DNA of 64,000 nucleotides. It comes from Campylobacterota bacterium. GTDB taxonomy: Bacteria; Campylobacterota; Campylobacteria; Campylobacterales; Sulfurimonadaceae. Each line of letters opens with the position of its first letter. The stretch's first letter is position 1. Where the stretch lies: positions 186,001 through 250,000 of the forward strand of contig JBFMGG010000007.1 of assembly GCA_040752835.1 (NCBI GenBank). Direction: 5' to 3'. Shown piece after piece: positions 15,750-24,704 of the stretch. Both the position numbers and the translations under genes were made by a program. The notes beneath the pieces are model-generated. The model did no database searches, was not told where the DNA came from, and saw nothing but the letters and a program-made list of their open reading frames with translations.

Positions 15750-18029
15750 ATGGCCTACCACAACCGTTTTCTCAATTCTCAGATGCTTCCGATAGGTGCG
15801 ATGCTTTTGAGCATCGGAGCAAGTTCCGTGTTGGCGGATTCCGCCGATTCGAACGCAACGATCAAGGCGATAGACATCCAAGATACCGTCGAGATCGAAC
15901 TGCCGCGATATCAGCCGGGTATTTCCAAAACCGCCAAAACCGGACAACTCGCGCACGACGTTCCCCAGGCGATTACCGTCGTGACGAAAGAGCTGCTGCA
16001 CGACAAATCCGAATTTACCCTCAAAGAGGCGCTCAGCAACGTGTCGGGCCTCACCTTCAACGCCGCCGAAGGGGGACGGATCGGGGATAACATGAATCTG
16101 CGCGGTTTTTACACTTTCGGGGACCTTTACCTCGACGGTATCCGCGACGTTGCGCAATACAACCGCGATACGTTCAATCTCGAGCAGGTCGACGTTCTGC
16201 GCGGCGGCGCGGCCATGCTGTTCGGCCGCGGGCAGGCCGGCGGCGTCATCAACCAGGTGAGTAAAGACGCCGAAGCCGAAAATTTCGGCAAGCTCTCGAT
16301 GACGCTCGGTACGGACGAGTACAAACGGGCATCGGCCGACATCAACGTCATGCTCGACGATACGACGGCGCTTCGCCTTAACGTGATGGGGATGGATGCC
16401 GGGAGTACCCGAAACGACGTCTATAACGAATCGTACGGCATCGCCCCTACGATCACTTTCGGATTGGGGACCGACAACGAGTTCAGCCTCTCCCATTTTT
16501 ATCTCAACACCCACATCACTCCCGATTACGGTGTCCCTTTCGACAGTGCTACAAAGCGCCCTGCGGATGTAGGTAAGGAAACATTTTACGGATTTACGGA
16601 CGATTTCGAGGATAACCGTGTCAACATCACGACCGCCAGTTATACCCATAAATTTTCGTCGGACACGCAACTGCGTTCGGTGATCCGTCATGCCGATTAT
16701 CTGCGGGACAACTGGGCTATCGCCCCGGGCGGGTACGATTCGGCGACGGGATCGGTGAACCGGAGTTCAAAAGGAAACGGGGCCAAGGAGAAAACCGATA
16801 CGTGGCAGAACGATTTCACAACCAGATTCGAAGCGCTGGGGATGAAGCACGAAGCGCTTGTAGGGACCGAATTCCTGCGCGAGGAACAGGTACGCTGGGG
16901 ACATGACGGGCTTTCGTCGTATTATCCGAACATCAGCGATGCCAACGGTCCGGCCAACGGATTGCCCGATACCGCGACGGGGCGGTATGTGGCGAGCAAC
17001 GGGATTATTTACTCCCGTACCAGCGCTACGGGATCCTGGGTGGCGCAGTTGCCCAACTCCCTGGAATCGGGTTCGTCGATTCCCGAAGCCTACAAGGCGG
17101 TTTACGGCAACAAAGAGCGCAACATCAACGGCGGATACAAAGGGCATACCTGGGCCCTCTACGCCCAGGACGTCGTCGAATTCGTTCCCAACTGGAAAGT
17201 GATGGCGGGATTTCGCAAGGACTGGCTGAAGATGGATTATTACACCGGCGCGTCGCTGACGCAAAACGGAGATCTCCGTTACAACGAGATGAGTTACCGT
17301 GCCGGGCTGTCGTATCAGCCCGATACCCGTCAGCACTATTACGTAGCATGGAACAATTCGTTCAATACGACCGGGGATCTGTATTCGTTTTCGAACCGAT
17401 ACGATCCGGAACGGAGCGTCACGTACGAGCTGGGGGCAAAATGGGAATTTTTTGATGGGGACCTGTCGCTGCGTACCGCAGTTTATCGGACCATCAAAGA
17501 GTGGGAACGCAATACCGACGTCATGAGCGCTTCGTCCAACCCGATTCTCTCCAAAGAGCGTCATACCGACGGCATCGAACTCGAAGCGGCCGGCCGGATT
17601 ACCGACAACTGGGACGTTTTCGCCGGCGTCGCGCTGATGGATCCCGAAGTCGATGAGGTCGCACCCGGTAAATCGGACATCGTCGTCGGACATAAACCGC
17701 CCAATTCGACCGACTATACGTTCAACCTCTGGACGACGTACAAACTCGGCGGCGGATGGAAAGTCGGCGGCGGAATTGAGGGCAAAGGGGACCGTGCGGT
17801 CTACAGCTATCCCAACGCCGGTGCTACGTCGTTCAACCCGAACGTAGCGCCGCATTACGTCCGTTACGACGCGATGGTCGGCTATACCCAGAAAAACTAC
17901 GCGGTGCAGCTCAACGTCAAAAACCTTTTCGACACCACCTATTACGAATCGGCCTACATCAACGGCGGATTCGCCATACCCGGGACGGGACGGACGGCGC
18001 AGGTGACGCTCGATTACAAATTCTTTTAA
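15750..18029 (+). CDS. TonB-dependent siderophore receptor, Fiu/catecholate type
   Basis: This receptor of about 759 residues starts at the ATG at 15750 behind AAGGAG. The signal peptide ends at about residue 30 (SSVLADS). The plug domain has the siderophore-receptor pattern [11 protein letters not shown], then LNLRGF-like [19 protein letters not shown] and [22 protein letters not shown]. The barrel ends with VTLDYKFF. The sequence resembles Fiu-type receptors for catecholate siderophores and their breakdown products. A PiuC-type hydroxylase gene follows, as in the fiu-ybiX pair of E. coli. Two Fur-box-like sites upstream support iron control. Confidence 0.95.
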   Translation: MAYHNRFLNSQMLPIGAMLLSIGASSVLADSADSNATIKAIDIQDTVEIELPRYQPGISKTAKTGQLAHDVPQAITVVTKELLHDKSEFTLKEALSNVSGLTFNAAEGGRIGDNMNLRGFYTFGDLYLDGIRDVAQYNRDTFNLEQVDVLRGGAAMLFGRGQAGGVINQVSKDAEAENFGKLSMTLGTDEYKRASADINVMLDDTTALRLNVMGMDAGSTRNDVYNESYGIAPTITFGLGTDNEFSLSHFYLNTHITPDYGVPFDSATKRPADVGKETFYGFTDDFEDNRVNITTASYTHKFSSDTQLRSVIRHADYLRDNWAIAPGGYDSATGSVNRSSKGNGAKEKTDTWQNDFTTRFEALGMKHEALVGTEFLREEQVRWGHDGLSSYYPNISDANGPANGLPDTATGRYVASNGIIYSRTSATGSWVAQLPNSLESGSSIPEAYKAVYGNKERNINGGYKGHTWALYAQDVVEFVPNWKVMAGFRKDWLKMDYYTGASLTQNGDLRYNEMSYRAGLSYQPDTRQHYYVAWNNSFNTTGDLYSFSNRYDPERSVTYELGAKWEFFDGDLSLRTAVYRTIKEWERNTDVMSASSNPILSKERHTDGIELEAAGRITDNWDVFAGVALMDPEVDEVAPGKSDIVVGHKPPNSTDYTFNLWTTYKLGGGWKVGGGIEGKGDRAVYSYPNAGATSFNPNVAPHYVRYDAMVGYTQKNYAVQLNVKNLFDTTYYESAYINGGFAIPGTGRTAQVTLDYKFF

Positions 18030-18032
18030 TCG

Positions 18033-18054
18033 AAAACTCCCCCAGGGGAGTTTT
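18033..18054 (+). terminator. Rho-independent-like hairpin after the siderophore receptor gene
   Basis: AAAACTCCCC, loop CA, GGGGAGTTTT forms a perfect 10-bp stem starting four bases after the stop, with the final TTTT inside the stem. It may partly end transcription between the receptor and the piuC-exbB-exbD-tonB genes, giving higher receptor levels. Confidence 0.7.
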
Positions 18055-18111
18055 GATACGGCTCCATGCGGTGCGTGGGACCGTACCAAAACTCAGGCAA
18101 AGGAAAACACC

Positions 18112-18795
18112 ATGTTACTCCACATACCCAACGTACTCACTCCCGAACAGGTGGCGGAATGCCGCCGTATTCTGACGTCGTCGACGTGGGTGGACGGCAA
18201 CGTCACCAGCGGCACGCAGGCGGCAAAGGCAAAAAACAATCTTCAGCTTCCCGAAGATTCCGAAGCGGCGGTCGCATTGCAGAAAATCGTATTGGACGCG
18301 CTGAGCAACAACGCGCTGTTTTTCACCGCGGCACTCCCCAAAAAGATTTTTCCGCCGTTATTCAACTGTTATACGGGTGAGTTCAACACCTTCGGAAACC
18401 ATGTCGACAATGCGGTCCGTACGATGCGCGGTGGGGGGAAAAGGGTACGCAGCGATCTGTCGTTCACCCTCTTTTTTTCCGATCCGGAAGAATACGACGG
18501 GGGGGAACTGGTGATTGAAGACACGTTCGGATCGCAAATCGTGAAACTTCCCGCCGGAGATATGGTTCTGTATCCTTCATCGAGCGTCCATCGCGTCGAA
18601 CCGGTAACGCGCGGCGCGCGTATCTCGTGTTTTACCTGGTTGGAGAGCATGATCCGTGAAACGGACAGACGCCGGTTGCTTTTTGATCTGGACATGAGCA
18701 TTATCGCGTTTCGCGAACGGCTGGGCGACGATGAGGATACGGTCAAGCTGACGAGCATTTACCACAATCTGCTCCGTACCTGGGCGGACACTTAA
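18112..18795 (+). CDS. piuC: PKHD-type Fe(II)/2-oxoglutarate hydroxylase, PiuC/YbiX family
   Basis: This 227-residue enzyme has a double-stranded beta-helix fold. The iron ligands are visible as His97 and Asp99 (GNHVDNA) and His160 (SSVHRVEPV), and Arg170 is placed to bind 2-oxoglutarate. Members sit beside TonB-dependent siderophore receptors and are thought to modify the receptor or a siderophore, but the substrate is not proven. Here it follows a Fiu-like receptor gene and precedes exbB. The ribosome-binding site AAAGGAAAA and the ATG at 18112 give the usual family length. Confidence 0.94.
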   Translation: MLLHIPNVLTPEQVAECRRILTSSTWVDGNVTSGTQAAKAKNNLQLPEDSEAAVALQKIVLDALSNNALFFTAALPKKIFPPLFNCYTGEFNTFGNHVDNAVRTMRGGGKRVRSDLSFTLFFSDPEEYDGGELVIEDTFGSQIVKLPAGDMVLYPSSSVHRVEPVTRGARISCFTWLESMIRETDRRRLLFDLDMSIIAFRERLGDDEDTVKLTSIYHNLLRTWADT

Positions 18796-18821
18796 TACAT
18801 CATAACAAACAGGAGACAAAA

Positions 18822-19244
18822 ATGGAAGAATTGAAACTGGCGGTCGATTATGCGACCTTGGGAATTTTGGGAATTATGAGCGTGATCGCTTTCGCCTATG
18901 GAATAGAGCGTTATTTCTATTATCGTTCGGTGGATGTCAGCAGTTACGAAACGAAAAACAAGGCGGAGGCGGAGCTGTCGAAAAACCTCACGGCCATCTC
19001 GGTAATCGGGTCGAATGCCCCCTATGTAGGCCTGCTCGGTACGGTTGCGGGGATCATGGTGGTGTTTTACGAGATCGGCCAGAGCGGTGGGATGGAACCC
19101 TCGGCGGTGGTTATCGGTCTGTCGTTGGCACTTAAAGCAACCGCGCTGGGACTGCTCGTCGCGATCCCGTCGATGATGATCTACAGTGCGTGCCTTCGGA
19201 AGATGGATCTGCTGATGGGGGCATGGGAAGATGCGCGCGCTTAA
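18822..19244 (+). CDS. exbB: TonB-system energiser protein ExbB
   Basis: This 140-residue inner-membrane protein has three membrane segments, at about 10-28, 62-85 and 100-125. The MotA/TolQ/ExbB signature is present (APYVGLLGTVAGIMVVF, then ALKATALGLLVAIPSMM). It forms the pentameric proton channel that, with ExbD, drives TonB. It is the short form typical of Campylobacterota. AGGAG precedes the ATG, and the stop overlaps the exbD start by 14 bases. Confidence 0.95.
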   Translation: MEELKLAVDYATLGILGIMSVIAFAYGIERYFYYRSVDVSSYETKNKAEAELSKNLTAISVIGSNAPYVGLLGTVAGIMVVFYEIGQSGGMEPSAVVIGLSLALKATALGLLVAIPSMMIYSACLRKMDLLMGAWEDARA

Positions 19245-19614
19245 ACGGGTAGAGGGGATCAACGTCGTTCCCCTTATCGACGTCGTCCTTGTTTTGCTGG
19301 CAATCGTATTGACCATTTCGACGTTCGTCGCGTCGGGAGCGATCAAGCTTGATCTTCCCAAAGCCGCCAGTGCGAAAGAGACTTCTGCACAAAAAATCGA
19401 AATCGCGGTCAATGAAAGCGGCGAGATGTTCTGGAACGGCAAAGCGATGCAGCGTGTTGAACTGATGCAGGCGATTTCGACATTGAAAAGCGACGCAAGC
19501 GTGAGTGTATTGGGGGATAAAAAAGCGTTTTTCAACGATTTCATCTTTATTCTCGACCGCTTGAAACTTCAAGGAATCGAAAAAATCTCGATCGTGACGA
19601 AGAGAGACGCATGA
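19231..19614 (+). CDS. exbD: TonB-system energiser protein ExbD
   Basis: This 127-residue protein has one membrane helix at about 12-32 that carries the essential aspartate (VVPLIDVVLVLLAIVL, Asp14) and a periplasmic domain. The aspartate carries protons through the ExbB-ExbD complex. The ATG lies inside exbB and the stop overlaps the tonB start (ATGA), so the three subunits are translationally coupled. Confidence 0.95.
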   Translation: MRALKRVEGINVVPLIDVVLVLLAIVLTISTFVASGAIKLDLPKAASAKETSAQKIEIAVNESGEMFWNGKAMQRVELMQAISTLKSDASVSVLGDKKAFFNDFIFILDRLKLQGIEKISIVTKRDA

Positions 19615-20282
19615 AAACGCGCGGCTCGTTCATATTTTCGGTATTACTGCATGCGCTGATCATTGCCGTTGCGGTTGCTTCCCTTCCCGTGGAGGAGACC
19701 GAAGAAGAGATTGTTCTGGAACTGGCGCTGACTCCTGCCGTGTCCCCCGGGCGAACTGCGCCGGTCGTGCAAACGGCCGTGCCGAAATCCCCTGAAGCCA
19801 AACCGCTGACCGAAAAGAGGCCCGATCCGCTACCCGAAACCCCGACGATCGATAAAGAGGATCCCGAACCGGTCGTATCGAAAACGGTTGCCGTCCCTTC
19901 CGAACCTGTCCGCGCGGTGCAGACGGCACAACCCGAATCCATAGCCGCTCCGAAACCCGTTCCGGCCGTCCCTGTAATCGATGCGGAAAAGGAATATTTG
20001 GACGACCATCTTTCGACGATTCGGGAATTGTTGGTGAAATACCGCAAATATCCCTCGCAGGCCGTACGCCTGAGACAGGAAGGGAGCGTCAGAATTTCGT
20101 TTCGTTTAAAACATGACGGCGAGGTCGATGACATCAGGATTGTGGACGGGTCGGGATTTCCGATACTCGATGAGGACGCGATCGCGCTGATACGCAAAAC
20201 AGCCGAATATTTTCCAAAACCTCCCAAACCCGTGCGGATTACGGTTCCGCTCAACTATACGCTGAAAATGCGTTCATCGTGA
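19611..20282 (+). CDS. tonB: TonB energy-transducing protein
   Basis: This 223-residue protein has an N-terminal membrane anchor at about 7-24 (FIFSVLLHALIIAVAV). A periplasmic linker rich in Pro, Glu, Lys and Val (about 35-125) is followed by a C-terminal TonB domain (about 140-223) with the usual pattern YPSQAVRLRQEGSVRISFRL and DGEVDDIRIVDGSGFPILDEDA. It transfers energy from the ExbB-ExbD motor to the receptors encoded upstream. It is the last gene of the cluster, and I see no strong terminator in the 115 bases that follow. Confidence 0.95.
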   Translation: MKTRGSFIFSVLLHALIIAVAVASLPVEETEEEIVLELALTPAVSPGRTAPVVQTAVPKSPEAKPLTEKRPDPLPETPTIDKEDPEPVVSKTVAVPSEPVRAVQTAQPESIAAPKPVPAVPVIDAEKEYLDDHLSTIRELLVKYRKYPSQAVRLRQEGSVRISFRLKHDGEVDDIRIVDGSGFPILDEDAIALIRKTAEYFPKPPKPVRITVPLNYTLKMRSS

Positions 20283-20397
20283 CGATAAAAAGAACCAATA
20301 AACAAACTTAAACCGTCAGAGTAGGGGAGATTCGTTAACTCGATGTAGGGTAAGATGGCTAATATTATCGCATTATCTGCATAAAAAGGAACCACCC

Positions 20398-20595
20398 ATG
20401 AAAGACAATGAACCTACTCTCAGCTCGATTGAGGACTACGATACGCTCAAAGGGGAGAAAAAACGGATCGTCTGGACCGTTATCGTGATCGGATTACTCA
20501 TCGGAGCGGTGTTTGTCGGTGCCAAATACTATTACGGCGATGCAAACGATTCGATTCCCGTCGAAGATACGATCGGTAAAGTTCCGGTCAAATAA
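20398..20595 (+). CDS. Small single-pass membrane protein, unknown
   Basis: This 65-residue protein starts at an ATG preceded by AAAAAGGA. It has an acidic N-terminal stretch, a KGEKKR positively charged turn at about 20-25, one membrane helix at about 26-45 (IVWTVIVIGLLIGAVFVGA) and a short acidic tail outside. The positive-inside rule places the N-terminus in the cytoplasm. It lies alone between tonB and the M48 protease gene. I recognise no family. Confidence 0.75.
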   Translation: MKDNEPTLSSIEDYDTLKGEKKRIVWTVIVIGLLIGAVFVGAKYYYGDANDSIPVEDTIGKVPVK

Positions 20596-20629
20596 TGGTA
20601 AAATCCCTTTCAAAAAAACGGGACAGTGA

Positions 20630-21874
20630 ATGATAGCCACGATCATAGGCGTGTACACATTTTATATTTTCATCCGGACATACGTCAGCGTGATGCAGAT
20701 CGGTTACGTCAACCGCCTCAAATGCAAGGGTGCGGTGTTGATGGGCGAAGCCGATTATCGCGATGCCGCAGCGTATGCGATCGCCAAAGAGAGGCTTTCG
20801 ATCATCGAAGGGATGGTGGAATATTTTCTATTCCTCGCATGGATGGGAGGAATGATCGCATGGCTTGATGGCGCATTGATGGAAGAGGGCGGATTGACCC
20901 AAACGATCGGCGCCGTGATGGGCCTGGTGCTTATTAACGCTTTTGTGACGCTTCCTCTGGGATGGTATGCCAAGTTTAAAATCGACGCGCGTTTCGGCTT
21001 CAACCGTTCGAGCACGGCTCAATACGTCAAAGATACGTTGATCACAACCTTCTTGAGTGTTCTGTTCGGAAGCCTCGTCGTGTGGGGCGTCGCTTCGATC
21101 ATCGCTTCGAGCGAGGAATGGTGGTTATGGAGCTTCGCGTTCATCATGACCGTCGTCGTGGCGATCAATATGTTTTTCCCCACGGTCCGTGCCCTGTTTT
21201 TCGATAAAGTGACACCGCTCGAAGACCCCGAACTCAAATCGAAGATCGAAGAGCTGATGCAAAAAACCGGTTTTGTCTCAAGCGGCGTATTCGTCAGCGA
21301 CGCGAGCAAGCGCGATGCGCGGCTCAACGCTTATTTCGGAGGGCTCGGGAAAGCCAAACGGGTGATTTTGTTCGATACCCTCATCCAGAAACTTACTCCT
21401 GCCGAACTGATCGCGGTGCTGGGGCATGAACTGGGACATTTCGCCCACGGCGATCTGTACAAAAATATCGCGATGGTGGGTGCGATGCTGTTTGGAATGT
21501 TCGCCTTTTTCGGCAATCTCCCCCAAACGCTGTATCTTGAACTCGGCGTAGCCCAAAGCCCGCACGTTGTCATGATGCTGTTTCTTCTGATGCTCCCGAT
21601 GGTGAGCTTTTTCATCATGCCGCTCTTTGGTCTCATGAGTCGTCATAACGAGTATGAAGCCGACCGAAGCGGTGCCGAGCTCGGAGGGGCCGGGCATCTG
21701 GCCGACGCGCTCAAAAAACTGGTGAGCGAAAACAAAAGCTTCCCGCTATCCCATCCGCTCTACCGCTTTTTCCACACGACTCACCCGCCGGTCGTCGAAC
21801 GGCTGCGGGCGCTGGGTTACGAGATCCGTATCGATGCGGAGGAAGGGTACGGTGATCCGTGTCCCAACGACTAA
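20630..21874 (+). CDS. M48-family membrane metalloprotease (Ste24-like)
   Basis: This 414-residue integral membrane zinc protease has several N-terminal membrane helices, then the catalytic motif GHELGHFAHGD (HExxH) at about residues 267-277 and a downstream EYEADRSGAELGG glutamate ligand near 343. The overall arrangement is that of Ste24/CAAX-type M48 proteases, which in bacteria take part in membrane protein quality control. The start ATG at 20630 follows GGGACAG. The prmC start lies 16 bases inside its 3' end, so the two are coupled. Confidence 0.93.
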   Translation: MIATIIGVYTFYIFIRTYVSVMQIGYVNRLKCKGAVLMGEADYRDAAAYAIAKERLSIIEGMVEYFLFLAWMGGMIAWLDGALMEEGGLTQTIGAVMGLVLINAFVTLPLGWYAKFKIDARFGFNRSSTAQYVKDTLITTFLSVLFGSLVVWGVASIIASSEEWWLWSFAFIMTVVVAINMFFPTVRALFFDKVTPLEDPELKSKIEELMQKTGFVSSGVFVSDASKRDARLNAYFGGLGKAKRVILFDTLIQKLTPAELIAVLGHELGHFAHGDLYKNIAMVGAMLFGMFAFFGNLPQTLYLELGVAQSPHVVMMLFLLMLPMVSFFIMPLFGLMSRHNEYEADRSGAELGGAGHLADALKKLVSENKSFPLSHPLYRFFHTTHPPVVERLRALGYEIRIDAEEGYGDPCPND

Positions 21875-22692
21875 GCAGTCTGCACGAAGCACTGACGCAA
21901 AAACTGTCGGGAGTCGTCGAATCTCCCCGCCGTGAAGCCGAATTGCTTCTGATGGCGTATCTGGGAAAAGATCAGCTTTATTTCATAACCCATCAAGACG
22001 ACCTGATAGACGACAGTGACCCGAAACTGTGTGAATGGATCGAAAAACGTTCCCGTAACGTTCCCCTTGAATACCTTACCCGGCGTGTCAGCTTTTACAG
22101 TCGGGAGTTCTACGTCGACGAAGGGGCGTTGATTCCCCGCCCCGAAACGGAGCACCTGATCGATGAGGTCCTCAAACGTGTAGACCCGCGCGAATCGATC
22201 AGTGTTGCGGAAGTAGGAGTGGGTAGCGGGATCATTTCGATCATGCTGGCCCTGCACCTGCCCAACGCCCGTTTCATTGCCGTGGATATCTCTCCGGCGG
22301 CACTGGCGGTAGCGCGACGTAACATCGAAGCGTTCGGCCTCAGCGAGCGGATCGAGCTGCGGGAGGGGGATCTTCTCTCCTGCGTGGACGAGACGATTGA
22401 TCTGCTGGTATCCAATCCCCCCTATATCGCACTGGATGCCCCGCTGGAGAGCAACCTCTCGTTTGAACCCCAAAACGCCCTTTTCGGAGGGGAGATCGGG
22501 GATGAGATCATCCGGCGCCTCATCGGTGAAGTATATGCGCGTCGAATCGGTTGTTTTGTTTGTGAAATGGGATACGACCAACGTACGAAAGTGCAGGAAT
22601 ATCTTACGCCATTTGCGGTACAATCATTGGAATTTTATACCGATCTCGCGGGATTCGACCGGGGGTTCGTTTTAAAGGCGGTACATGAATAA
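21859..22692 (+). CDS. prmC: Peptide chain release factor N5-glutamine methyltransferase
   Basis: This 277-residue AdoMet-dependent methyltransferase modifies the glutamine of the GGQ motif in release factors RF1 and RF2, raising termination efficiency. The N-terminal helical domain is followed by PRPETEHLIDEVL, the AdoMet-binding EVGVGSGIISIML at about 113-125, and the substrate-binding motif NPPYI at about 183-187. A GTG start at 21859 overlaps the protease gene. The next gene overlaps by eight bases. Confidence 0.96.
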   Translation: MSQRLSSLHEALTQKLSGVVESPRREAELLLMAYLGKDQLYFITHQDDLIDDSDPKLCEWIEKRSRNVPLEYLTRRVSFYSREFYVDEGALIPRPETEHLIDEVLKRVDPRESISVAEVGVGSGIISIMLALHLPNARFIAVDISPAALAVARRNIEAFGLSERIELREGDLLSCVDETIDLLVSNPPYIALDAPLESNLSFEPQNALFGGEIGDEIIRRLIGEVYARRIGCFVCEMGYDQRTKVQEYLTPFAVQSLEFYTDLAGFDRGFVLKAVHE

Positions 22693-23164
22693 AAAAGCAG
22701 CGGTCGACGCACTCTATCTGCTACTGGTCGGGATGACGGCCGGCGCCGTTCTGGTTCTGGGCGTTTTCGTCGCGGCGGTTGTTTTCCACTCCGAACTTTT
22801 CTTGAGCGTACCGCTTCTGTCCCGTTTCGAAGAGGGGAAAATCATGGGAGAGGTGTTTCGCCGCTTCAGCTACTGGGGATACGTGATGGCGGCCGTTATC
22901 GTTCTGTATGAAGTTTCCCGTTACAAGGTGATGCAAATCGACAAAATCGCGATTCTGAGCGCATTGGGTTCGGTCGCGACGCTGCTTCTTTTCAGCGCGG
23001 TGTACACTCCGAAAATCCTGGCCTACCAGGCGCTTGGGGAAAGCGGGATCGACGAAGGGTTCGAAGCGCTTCACAAAGCAAGCGAGATTGATTTCAAAAT
23101 TCTCTTGATTACCCTGAGCGTACTGTTTGTGCGCCGTGCGTATCTGATGGCGGTAAAACGATGA
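22685..23164 (+). CDS. DUF4149-like four-helix membrane protein
   Basis: This 159-residue integral membrane protein has four predicted helices: about 9-32, 57-78, 86-107 and 135-155. The loop after the first helix and the end resemble the DUF4149 family, whose role is unknown. It overlaps prmC by eight bases and the MlaF-like gene by four. The sequence gives no catalytic residues. Confidence 0.75.
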   Translation: MNKKAAVDALYLLLVGMTAGAVLVLGVFVAAVVFHSELFLSVPLLSRFEEGKIMGEVFRRFSYWGYVMAAVIVLYEVSRYKVMQIDKIAILSALGSVATLLLFSAVYTPKILAYQALGESGIDEGFEALHKASEIDFKILLITLSVLFVRRAYLMAVKR

Positions 23165-23913
23165 TCCGGTTTGAAAACGTGACCAAAAGCTTCGGTTCGC
23201 GCCAGATTCTGCGCGGTGTCGATCTCGAGATCGAAAAAGGGAAAACGACGGTCATTTTCGGCGTATCCGGAGGCGGAAAATCGACGATCATCAAACACAT
23301 CGTCGGCTTGCTCAAGCCTGATGGCGGTTCGATTACGGTGGGGGGAATACGGGTCGACAACGCGGATGAAGCGACGTTGCGCGACATTCGGACAAAGGTG
23401 GGATTCCTGTTTCAAAACGGCGCGTTGTTCGACAGTATGAACATCCGCGATAACGTTGCATTCCCGATGATCGAGCACCAAAAACTGACCCCAAAAGAGC
23501 TGGAATACAAAATCGATGAAAAATTATCGATGGTCGGGCTCAAACCCGACATCGTCAAACCGCTTTATCCCGAAGAACTCAGCGGCGGGATGCGCAAACG
23601 GGTCGGACTTGCGCGTACGCTGGCACTTGAACCGGAGGTCATTTTGTACGATGAACCTACTTCCGGACTTGACCCGGTTACCAGCGATTTCATTACCCAG
23701 ATGATCTGTCGTCTGCGCGATGAGATCGGCATGACGTCGATCCTGATCAGCCATGATGTTAACGAGAGTTTCAAAGCGGGCGATCGTTACGCGATGCTGT
23801 TTGAGGGGGTTATAGTGGAAGCGGGCGACAAAACGTCGTTTCAAAATTCCTCCAACCCTGTCGTTCAGCAATTCATCCATGCCCGTTCCGAAGGGCCGAT
23901 CGCTTTTCACTAA
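23161..23913 (+). CDS. MlaF-like ABC transporter ATP-binding protein
   Basis: This 250-residue ATPase of the phospholipid-transport (Mla/Ttg2A) type has Walker A GVSGGGKST at about 37-45, ELSGGMRKRVGLARTL carrying the signature at about 139-154, Walker B VILYDEPTSGLDPV at about 160-173, and a switch His in LISHDVN. The GGMRKR variant of the signature is characteristic of MlaF. MlaF powers an inner-membrane MlaE-MlaD complex that moves phospholipids between membranes. No mlaE or mlaD gene is seen in this window, so the partners must be encoded elsewhere. A hairpin follows at 23920-23944. Confidence 0.92.
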   Translation: MIRFENVTKSFGSRQILRGVDLEIEKGKTTVIFGVSGGGKSTIIKHIVGLLKPDGGSITVGGIRVDNADEATLRDIRTKVGFLFQNGALFDSMNIRDNVAFPMIEHQKLTPKELEYKIDEKLSMVGLKPDIVKPLYPEELSGGMRKRVGLARTLALEPEVILYDEPTSGLDPVTSDFITQMICRLRDEIGMTSILISHDVNESFKAGDRYAMLFEGVIVEAGDKTSFQNSSNPVVQQFIHARSEGPIAFH

Positions 23914-23919
23914 ACGTGT

Positions 23920-23944
23920 GCCTACCGCTTTTAGAGCGGTAGGC
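23920..23944. terminator. Bidirectional hairpin between convergent genes
   Basis: GCCTACCGCT, a five-base loop, AGCGGTAGGC forms a perfect 10-bp stem. It overlaps the last codons of the minus-strand gene and follows the plus-strand stop by six bases. It probably ends transcription from both sides, although T-runs are short. Confidence 0.65.
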
Positions 23945-24293
23945 CGTACCATACCCTCGAACCCGTACGCGAAGCCAAAACCGTCGAAATTCTCTCGAGT
24001 ATCGAATTCACCCGTACCGTGTATTCAGCCAATGTCGCTTCGTGCCTGTCCGTCTTTTCCAGACCCCCTTCGAGCCGCTTTAACGTTTCCATGACCGAAC
24101 GGATGAAATTGCGATGGTCGATGCAGTTGCTGTCGATCGCCGCATTGGTGCACAACCCCGCTTCCATTACCGCATAGGCCTCTTTGGTCGCGGCGCTCAA
24201 CTGTGTAAAATAGTCCTGTGCATAGATTTCGGGATAGCTCAGGATGGCATGAACGCTTTGAAAACGTTTTTTGGCTTCATGAAAAATATCCAT
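23931..24293 (-). CDS. Helical protein of 120 residues, unknown
   Basis: This soluble, mostly helical protein starts at an ATG preceded by GGGAGAAAA. There is no signal peptide or membrane segment. It has two cysteines close together (EAGLCTNAAIDSNCIDH). The overall pattern of long amphipathic helices suggests a small helical bundle. It has its own TATAATGG promoter element upstream. I recognise no family and do not infer a role. Confidence 0.7.
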   Translation of the reverse strand: MDIFHEAKKRFQSVHAILSYPEIYAQDYFTQLSAATKEAYAVMEAGLCTNAAIDSNCIDHRNFIRSVMETLKRLEGGLEKTDRHEATLAEYTVRVNSILERISTVLASRTGSRVWYGLPL

Positions 24294-24324
24294 AATGGTT
24301 TTCTCCCGTTGAGATTTTTATGCC

Positions 24325-24330
24325 ATTATA
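24325..24330 (-). promoter_or_regulatory. -10 element for the 120-residue protein gene
   Basis: Read on the minus strand this is TATAATGGCA, about 30 bases before the ATG at 24293, in a very AT-rich stretch. Confidence 0.5.
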
Positions 24331-24399
24331 ATGAAACAATAATAAACAAAAATAAAACAAAAGTATTATTGTGGAATGAATGAGGAAAACGGTGCCGGA

Positions 24400-24690
24400 T
24401 CAGCGTCCGCCGAATTTTTTGGTCCACCATTCCTGGGGAGTGAGGGTTTGTTCTTTTAAAAACGCTTCGTCGAAGTTGTATTCGTAGGCCGAACAGTATT
24501 CCAATAAGGTGGCGTAGGCTTCGTTGATTTGCGCACTCATGGCGTGTGCGCCCTCCGGATCTTCGGGGTGTTTGTCGGGATGCCACCGGTGCATCATGTT
24601 TTTGTAACGGGCTTTGATTTCAGAAAGAGTGGCTTTGTCGTGAAGGCCAAGGAGCGTTTTGGCCTTCATGAGTTTGTCAAAAGAGAGCAT
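24400..24690 (-). CDS. Mini J-domain protein
   Basis: This 96-residue protein consists almost only of a J-domain: KTLLGLHDKATLSEIKARYKN, MMHRWHPDKHPED carrying the HPD motif at about 37-39, and INEAYATLLEYC. J-domains stimulate the ATPase of an Hsp70 partner. The G/F region, zinc fingers and substrate-binding part of DnaJ are absent, and a short tail (LTPQEWWTKKFGG) is added. It begins 14 bases after the ftsZ stop on the same strand, so it is probably in the ftsA-ftsZ transcript. A link with division is inferred from position only. Confidence 0.85.
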   Translation of the reverse strand: MLSFDKLMKAKTLLGLHDKATLSEIKARYKNMMHRWHPDKHPEDPEGAHAMSAQINEAYATLLEYCSAYEYNFDEAFLKEQTLTPQEWWTKKFGGR

Positions 24691-24704
24691 GGAAAAAGGG
24701 CGGA

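Noticed and set aside
16767-18089. A 440-codon minus-strand frame opposite the siderophore receptor gene
   Set aside because: The plus-strand receptor has a signal peptide, plug and barrel. The antisense frame has none of these and no start signal.
18055-18090. Possible structured leader (TACGG...CCGTA) before piuC
   Set aside because: Only five paired bases are convincing and the inner part is mismatched, so I do not call a riboswitch.
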